64,000 nucleotides of DNA from Tholera decimalis (lineage: Eukaryota > Arthropoda > Insecta > Lepidoptera > Noctuidae): NCBI GenBank assembly GCA_943138885.2, contig OW964577.2, positions 7,647,263 to 7,711,262 of the forward strand, read 5' to 3'. Every line of letters begins with the position of its first letter. Position 1 is the first letter of the stretch. This document shows positions 58,178 through 64,000 of the stretch, piece after piece. Position numbers and translations under genes: made by a program. Below the pieces are notes generated by a model. The model worked only from the letters and a program-made list of their open reading frames with translations, ran no database searches and was not told the DNA's origin.

Positions 58178-58440
58178 CAAAATAATAAGTAGTGATAGTG
58201 ATGATGAAGATTTTTTAACTCCGCCGCAGTTGAAGGAAACAGCAAAAATACTGATTGATAACCTTTTACCACAGAAATCAATTAAAAAATATAATAAAAC
58301 TTATGACGATTTTTTGCAATGGAAAAGTGAAAAAAATGCGGCATCTTTTTCTGAAACTGTTTTGCTAGCTTATTTTAGTGAAAAAGCGCAAAAATACCAA
58401 GTACGTTATGGTCTATGTACTCAATGTTGAAAAGTACTAT
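58178..58440 (+). pseudogene. Crypton-like tyrosine-recombinase N-terminal fragment, frameshifted
   Basis: Frame: SSDSDDEDFLTPPQLKETAK, then NLLPQKSIKKYNKTYDDF and FSETVLLAYFSEKAQKY. A one-base deletion follows; the next frame continues PSTLWSMYSMLKSTI. The sequence '(Y..)YeeFl.WK....SfsE.vLLAYF.ElA.KY.pSTLWS.YSMLKstl' is, by memory, the N-terminal SAM-like region of Crypton-type integrases found widely in insect genomes. The catalytic domain is absent, no in-frame ATG precedes it, and similarity stops at about 58440. It is a dead mobile-element fragment. Confidence 0.65.
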
Positions 58441-58639
58441 TTATTTTCCTCGTAGGTGTAGTATAAAGCACTATGTATCACTCGAGAGAAAGTGCGATTC
58501 CCGATCTCGGGTGTTTTAAAGCCAGGTGTTTCAAACGACACCCTCGACAGTAATCGGTCACTTTCTCCTCTCGGTGAACAATGTACTATTACTAATAGCC
58601 CGTACTGTCCCACTACGGGGCTAAGGCCTCCTTCCATTC

Positions 58640-58860
58640 TTTCCGACTTTGCGCCTCTTCCTTCCAATTCTTAAGAAAGCCATCCAGGTCGTCCTACCTT
58701 AGTGGTCTACCGCTACCTCGTGTGTAGCTGTCTCGGGGCACTAATTTTGCGGGCCACAGCAAGTCTGTATATCTGGCAGATATGTCCTGCCCATTCCAAT
58801 TTAAGTTGAGCAACCTTTTGAACCGCATCTACGATTTACGTTTAGTAGCGCAGTGTGGTG
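58640..58860 (-). pseudogene. LINE ORF remnant, C-terminal region
   Basis: Minus frame reads VQKVAQLKLEWAGHIC, then after breaks TKVGRPGW. 'LKW.WAGHIAR' followed by 'RGRP..RW' is the end of RTE/ingi-type reverse-transcriptase ORFs. Stop codons interrupt it. Confidence 0.5.
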
Positions 58861-59544
58861 ATTGGTGAACATCTGTTAATTTAACACCTAACATACTGCA
58901 CTCCATTGCATATTGGCAAAACTTGACTTTGGGCTTTTGGATGTTCAGTCCAGCTTACACTTCAGAGACAATGGCAAAGTGTCTTTGAAATGAATGGTTC
59001 GTATTCGTAATCTTGATAATTGCGTTTAATTTCATATAGACCCCTAGTTGATGTTTCTCAGTAACTGGCCGGGTTGTGCGAGTTTAACGGTTTCTCAAAC
59101 TGGTATCAATTCAGTTCAGCTGCAAGATTATGTCAACATTTCAATTTGGCACATTATACAGAAAAACAAATTTTAAAATAGTTAAACCAAAAAAATAAAA
59201 GTTTGTGTCAACTGTTTTAATACTATTATGTAAAGCTGGTGGTTGTAGACAGAATTGGGTTACTATGGGAGACGTAAGTAGGTTAAGAATTTGTCGCCAG
59301 AACTAATGGGTTGCACGTTGAAAACGACACGATGGCGGGCGCCTTGATTAGAGCGCTCACGTTAAAGATCTTGTCTTGGGGTTAGTTAGACCACAGTTTC
59401 TACAGTATAGGTATAATAATAAATATACCACAAGGTGAGATGGACTAGTCGATAAGGCCGTGTTTATCATTTAATAAAAAATAACGGGGTTACCCTGGGA
59501 GTATACTGAGGCTTTCTTGTTTCCAGAAGCCGGAACTTTTTTTT

Positions 59545-60090
59545 AGGGGGAACATCATCAAATAACTACTAGCTCTGGATGGAGCGGAAGGGATTGTCAA
59601 ACTTCTAATGACTAAAAACCCACCCTGTTACTTCTGCCCTTGCGGTATCTCGTTAGTACATTTCCGCAACCCCGACAATGGTACTATCGGGCCTCGTCCA
59701 GGGCCGGATTAACCATTAGGCGGAGTAGGCAACTACCTAGAGGCCCCGCATCAACTAGGGGCCCAGCCCCAGTGCACGCACCAAGAAAACATGTTTCTTC
59801 GAACGAGAATTTGATGTGCGTGTGAATCTCACTGTTATCTCACAAAATACAAATCGTTAGATTTAGTAGTAGGATTAATACAATTTTAGAACAAATCTGG
59901 GAATAAGTAAACAAATATATTAAAGACCACGGCCCTTAATGTTCGTTTCCTCAGTTCACACACGATTTGGTCAGTCAAAGTAAGAAAAGGGGCCCCGAGA
60001 ATGCCATTGCCTTAGGGCCTCTGACAGGGTTAATCCGGCTCTGGCCTCGTCACAGCTGCCGACTGCTCTTTGAGGCATCGAAATACCTAG
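59545..60090 (-). mobile_element. R1-type LINE 3' tail, interrupted by a MITE
   Basis: Outer parts 59545-59698 and 60044-60090 are contiguous in the intact copy at 50960-51130 (gaggccccgtcac..tttgaggc). The MITE at 59699-60043 splits it. Confidence 0.7.
59699..60043. mobile_element. 345-bp hAT-like MITE with exact 8-bp target duplication
   Basis: Ends cagggccggattaacc / ggttaatccggctctg. The 8-bp sequence gcctcgtc flanks it on both sides (59691-59698 and 60044-60051). The related R1 copy at 51100 is an empty site with the sequence once (gccccgtc). TIR form and 8-bp duplication fit the hAT superfamily. No transposase inside. Confidence 0.88.
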
Positions 60091-60639
60091 CTGAGTTGGC
60101 TATTACATCCGTTCTGTATTTCTACTTCAAATTTTTTATATAAGATGAGCCATCATGTTTTGTAACAGATTGGCTTTTTCCATAAACAAAATATACTGTT
60201 TTGAGTGACTAATTAGTGATGGTTCCTATATGCGGTGCAGATGGAGCCGAACTAGAGCCTCACTACACTACTAGTCATTTCAGATTCAAACAATAGCCAA
60301 ACCGCTCAGATTCATGTAGGTACTTCAAACCTTGGCAAAATTAAACCGTTAAATTCGATGACGTAGTGATATGTATTTGAGTACTTCCACGCAAGGTCTT
60401 CAATTCTATGCGAGTTTATGTTATGTTGCATACTTCTGAAAATGTTTCGGCAGATAATCTGAAAACCATAAAAATTGTTGGCGAATCGAAGTTCGTAAGG
60501 CGTCTTTTTCCGCCGAGTCGATGGCGCGTCGTGTTTCACATGCGTCTCAAAAGAGCAATTAAAGAGCAGTCAGCCCTAATAAATGAAATATTTATTAGGG
60601 CTTAATAATTAAAAATAATATTAATAAATTAACTAATAA

Positions 60640-60785
60640 ACGGGATTCCGGGAACGTTCAAACGAGACGCCGCTGCGCTGCCCCGAAACGCAAGGCAATT
60701 GAAGGAACACGGTGGGTCTTTAATGAGTAGGAATTCTTAGCAGTGCATAGCACTTCCTTCCACTCCACCTAGAGCTATTCTCTTA
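60640..60785 (+). mobile_element. R1-type LINE 3' tail, degraded
   Basis: 'gattccgggaacgttcaaac', 'cgaaacgcaaggcaattgaag' and 'cacttccttccactccacct' in family order. Confidence 0.55.
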
Positions 60786-60904
60786 AACAAAAAAGATGTT
60801 TACTTCCCCTCGAATTAAAAAAATCTAATTCAAGGCCACAATGCAAGCTGAGGTCAATGACTGAGCTAAAGAAGTTCTCAATACATAAAATATAAAATGT
60901 ACAG

Positions 60905-61120
60905 CAGTGGCAAAGGGTGAATTTTCATAAAAGGGAAGCCGGACCAAAAAATGCTTACCTTGCTCAAGTGTGATGCGTGAAAACTATAGCCCTGTGGCGG
61001 ACTTCGAAATATTGTTGAAAATAATAGATTACTATTCATATATAAAATAATACACTAATATTTGCCATATTTCAAAAGGGAAGCCGGTAGGAATCGAGTT
61101 GTATGGAGCCTTCGCCACTG
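60905..61120. mobile_element. 216-bp hAT-like MITE, copy 2, with exact 8-bp target duplication
   Basis: Ends cagtggcaaagg / ccttcgccactg; flanked on both sides by atgtacag (60897-60904 and 61121-61128), which also fits the hAT nTnnnnAn preference. Inverse orientation relative to the 23250-23508 copy, with an internal deletion. Confidence 0.92.
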
Positions 61121-61137
61121 ATGTACAGACTCACTTT

Positions 61138-61172
61138 TTTACTGTTTTATTATATTATAATAAAACAGTAAA
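61138..61172. repeat. 17-bp-arm palindrome
   Basis: tttactgttttattata, one base, then its exact inverse. It lies 10 bp beyond the target duplication of the MITE. Confidence 0.9.
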
Positions 61173-61239
61173 AGTGTCTGTGCATGTAATATTTTTACAA
61201 AAATAATAATAGAGGAGGGTAAAGAAACAGTAATAGAGG

Positions 61240-61445
61240 ATGAATTTAAAAAAGTTTGTCTGTTTGTACACGTCAATCTCCGGACCTACTGGATGGATTT
61301 TAATGAAATTTGGTAAGTAGATAGTTGATATCCTGGAATAACACATAGGCTTCCTATATAACTTTTATCCCGTAATTCTCACGGGATCGGGAGTTAAGCG
61401 GGAAACCGTCCCATGCAAACGAAGTTGTGCGCAGCAGCTAGTATA
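61240..61445 (+). mobile_element. Helitron-like fragment, 3' two thirds
   Basis: 'ggattttaatgaaatttggt', 'ataacacataggcttcctat', 'ctcacgggatcgggagttaa' and 'gcagcagctagta' in order. Confidence 0.55.
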
Positions 61446-63717
61446 TAATAAAAGTAAAATGCTTTTTTAGGTGTCTATTTGCAGTAAAATCAGCAGGAAT
61501 GCCTATTATTCATATTGGTAAATACACCTACTTATAAACTATTATGCATTCAGTAAATTTCAACTAACATTGCTTATGCTATTAAAATATTACTGCCAAT
61601 GCGACACTAGATTTTAGTTTAATATACATAATTTATGTATTTGTCTAATCTAGGCTTGTTTAAATGCCTCAATGATTCACCATACTTAAAAATACCAACC
61701 AAATGGGAACCTCCTCCTTTTTGAAGTAGAGTTGAAAAAGAATTAAAATGAAAGTATTAAGAAATTAAAAGTTTAGTTTAAGTAATTGACAACACTAACT
61801 AATTAGATAAAATCTCAACAAACAATTTAGTAAAACCAATCAAAAGTCCAACTTGATATTTAAATTGTGTAATTGACAAGTCTTGTTTAATTTCATACAC
61901 TAAATATTTGACTATTTCTAAAAGTAAACTAATTGGACAGACAGTAACAACTTCTTTCATAAATAATAGAGTAACACCCATTTCTGTATCTTATCTGTCC
62001 AGTAATCCAGGGAATGCAGCTAACCTAATGGATTCCTTTATCACTGAATAGCTACTGTCCGTTACATGGCTGTATTATCTGTTACTATGTACTTATGAAT
62101 GCAGATGTGACGATGGTTCATTATTTCTTTATTTGAATGATTATTTTTAAAGAATGGCATTGTGTTGCAAAGTAATTAATGCTTTGGGTCATATTTTCTC
62201 CTGTTTGAAGAATCATATTTAAGTCTGTTATCAAATATATATACACTAAATATATTGCGTAAGCTACCACTTAATTGATAATTAAAACGACAACACATCG
62301 CTTATTAAGATAAAACAGAGTAACTAACGAACTATTAAAAAAATATAGAACACGTACTTGAAAAAAAAGTATTTTTAAAATATTCTGTGACACAATCATG
62401 GTATTTAGGCTAAGGTAAAACAAAATATTATTTTCGGTTACCTGACCATCACCTACTAACACATTACAATTGACTCATATACCTTGCCAATCATTTTGTC
62501 TATTTTAAGAAACACAGTACGCGCGCACATATTTCACTCAAATTCAAGTATTCGCGGGAAATACCATCGCGAAAGGTTCCACGACCCCGCCCAGCGTAAT
62601 AACATTGGAATGCACAGATGATCCAACCTACAAAGGTCTTATTTTCACTTTTTTTCTTTTTAAAAATAAAGCAGTAAAGCGTTTCCGGGAATAAAGTGTT
62701 AGTACGCGTTTATACAAAAGTTTAACAGTCTCAAAGTTGTTATTTCTACACTACAGGTATAAGATTATAATGTTTATGTGAAAAACTTACATTTTCCTTA
62801 CAATCACTACATAAAAATAAATATTTTTATTGAAAAAAAATACACACACGTTCACTGCGTTCACAACTTCACTTCGAAATGTCAAACTTTTTCTGGACTG
62901 GTGTTGCTGCTTTATGATTTGGTTTTGCCTCCATTTATTGTCCTAAAATGTGCTTTTTCATGTTTTTGTCTTTTGTATTGTATTAAATCAACCAGAAAAA
63001 CTTGATTATTTTATCTTCAGGTTAAAAAGAACGATAAGCCAGAAATATTTTACCGAATAGAAACGAAACACGGTCTGCGGTGTTGCCACAACGATAAATG
63101 CAATCTCCCAAAGCTTCTCGCGGAATTCTCTGCCAGCTGAGATCGCTGAGAGGTTCACGTTACCTTTTCTAATTATTATTAGCGGTGCCTAAAAATAGGT
63201 CAAATATTTAAAAATGCCTGTTGGCACGCATTGCCGCTGAGAGCGGTCGTAATCGCATTCGCGAAGTGTTAGTGTTGAATCAATGTTTATGTAAATTGGT
63301 TGCAAATAAAAATAGGATGATGTTTTAACTGCTTTCAAAGTGGGTAATATAAAGCTTTAAAATTAATATTATATCATAATAGTATACATAAATTCTTATT
63401 GGGCAATTTCAACTTATTTTCGAATCAATTAAATTGTTTATGATTTGTTCAACATATCGTTTCATGTTCCCATTTTATCATTTCACTGCAATAAAGTCAC
63501 TGTTTTACTTTTTATTAAATACAAACCAGGACAAAGAGATAAAATCTCAAGATTTTATTACAGATTATAAGAATAACTTGATATTTATAGATGTGGCACC
63601 TCGCGCGTTTATTAGTTACTTCACACCGGCCGGCACATTTTTACGAGCCTATGGACCGTTCCGGGTGTTATTTGCGATGAAAGAACTATAAATAATTTTA
63701 ATTTAGGTTCATATTCA
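61446..63717. other. No gene seen
   Basis: AT-rich with GC-richer patches near 62515-62605 and 63070-63130. No splice-consistent coding exon recognised. Confidence 0.4.
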
Positions 63718-64000
63718 TATACATAGTCTCAGTAGTTTGTAGTAAGAAGCATAAAGCGAGATGTCACCGCCGCCGATCGCCTCAATGAGGACACGGCGGA
63801 GCTCTGCCCAAGCGGGGTACACCTGTACCGTATGCTCCACCGTGTCCTCCGGGTGGTCCACACAATGATGACACCCGAGCGTGTCCTCCCGCTGAATCCG
63901 AAACAGGTACCTCCCGAAACAGCCGTGTCCGCTAAACACCTGCATCAGGTGGAAGGTGAGGACGCCGTGGCGTCTCTCCAGCCACTCCTCAAAGAAGGGA
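63718..64000 (-). pseudogene. R1-type LINE ORF2, C-terminal part, runs off the right edge
   Basis: Open to the window end on the minus strand: FFEEWLERRHGVLTFHL, then QVFSGHGCFGRYLFRI, a CHHCVDHPEDTVEHT zinc-knuckle-like block (C-x2-C..H) and YPAWAELRRVL to a stop near 63718. This is the normal C-terminus of R1-clade ORF2, a reverse transcriptase that copies itself into target DNA. The last expected Cys ('CPAW') is Tyr here, so the zinc motif may be damaged. The frame is otherwise open in the visible part; the rest lies outside the window. Confidence 0.85.

Noticed and set aside
62515..62605. GC-rich 'ccccgcccagcg' patch as a promoter
   Set aside because: No TATA, initiator or adjoining coding exon; the resemblance to the patch at 285-300 is short enough to be chance.
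1..64000. CRISPR array, integrated virus or bacterial operon
   Set aside because: No regularly spaced identical short repeats with unique spacers, no viral structural gene blocks and no dense same-strand ORFs were seen.

Overview
The window looks like nuclear DNA from a moth or butterfly (Lepidoptera). It is AT-rich, its coding exons are short and far apart, and it is crowded with repeat types I know from lepidopteran genomes: Helitron-like ends with the 'ttcgtccgcg' motif, tRNA-headed SINEs, R1-type and jockey/CR1-type LINE tails, hAT- and Harbinger-like remnants, and hairpin-bearing repeats. No bacterial genes, CRISPR arrays or viral gene blocks were seen. The species cannot be named from this sequence alone.

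One convincing host gene is present, on the minus strand. Four exons (17857-18032, 17031-17203, 10847-10947, 7682-7847) join with consistent splice phases and consensus GT/AG sites. They encode a Ser/Lys-rich N-terminus, one complete LIM zinc-binding domain, and a following segment with an LDVKSRFEVFE motif. A TATA box plus initiator at 22380-22413 and a first exon at 22214-22380 splice in frame to the second exon and are the best candidate for the gene's start. The gene appears to continue past the left edge of the window. If so, its introns hold most of the transposon remnants in the first 22 kb.

Layout. 1-7.2 kb: hairpin-bearing repeat, Harbinger remnant, and a nearly perfect 1.8-kb palindrome (5097-6906). 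7.2-22.4 kb: the LIM gene with its exons and transposon-filled introns, including two related hAT-like elements carrying tandem repeats. 22.4-35 kb: 5' flank, hAT MITEs, a foldback element with three CTCF-like motifs in tandem, SINEs and Helitron-like pieces. 35-43 kb: a 1.37-kb direct duplication, LINE reverse-transcriptase remnants and a Helitron helicase remnant, all on the minus strand. 43-64 kb: further SINEs, R1 tails, Helitron-like ends, MITEs with clear 8-bp target duplications, a Crypton-like integrase fragment, and the C-terminal end of an R1-like ORF running off the right edge.

Apart from the LIM gene, every recognisable coding stretch is a mobile-element remnant. I found no new multi-gene system. 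The most unusual signals are structural: the large palindrome, the CTCF-motif triplet, the duplicated GC-rich modules and the nested insertions with intact target duplications.
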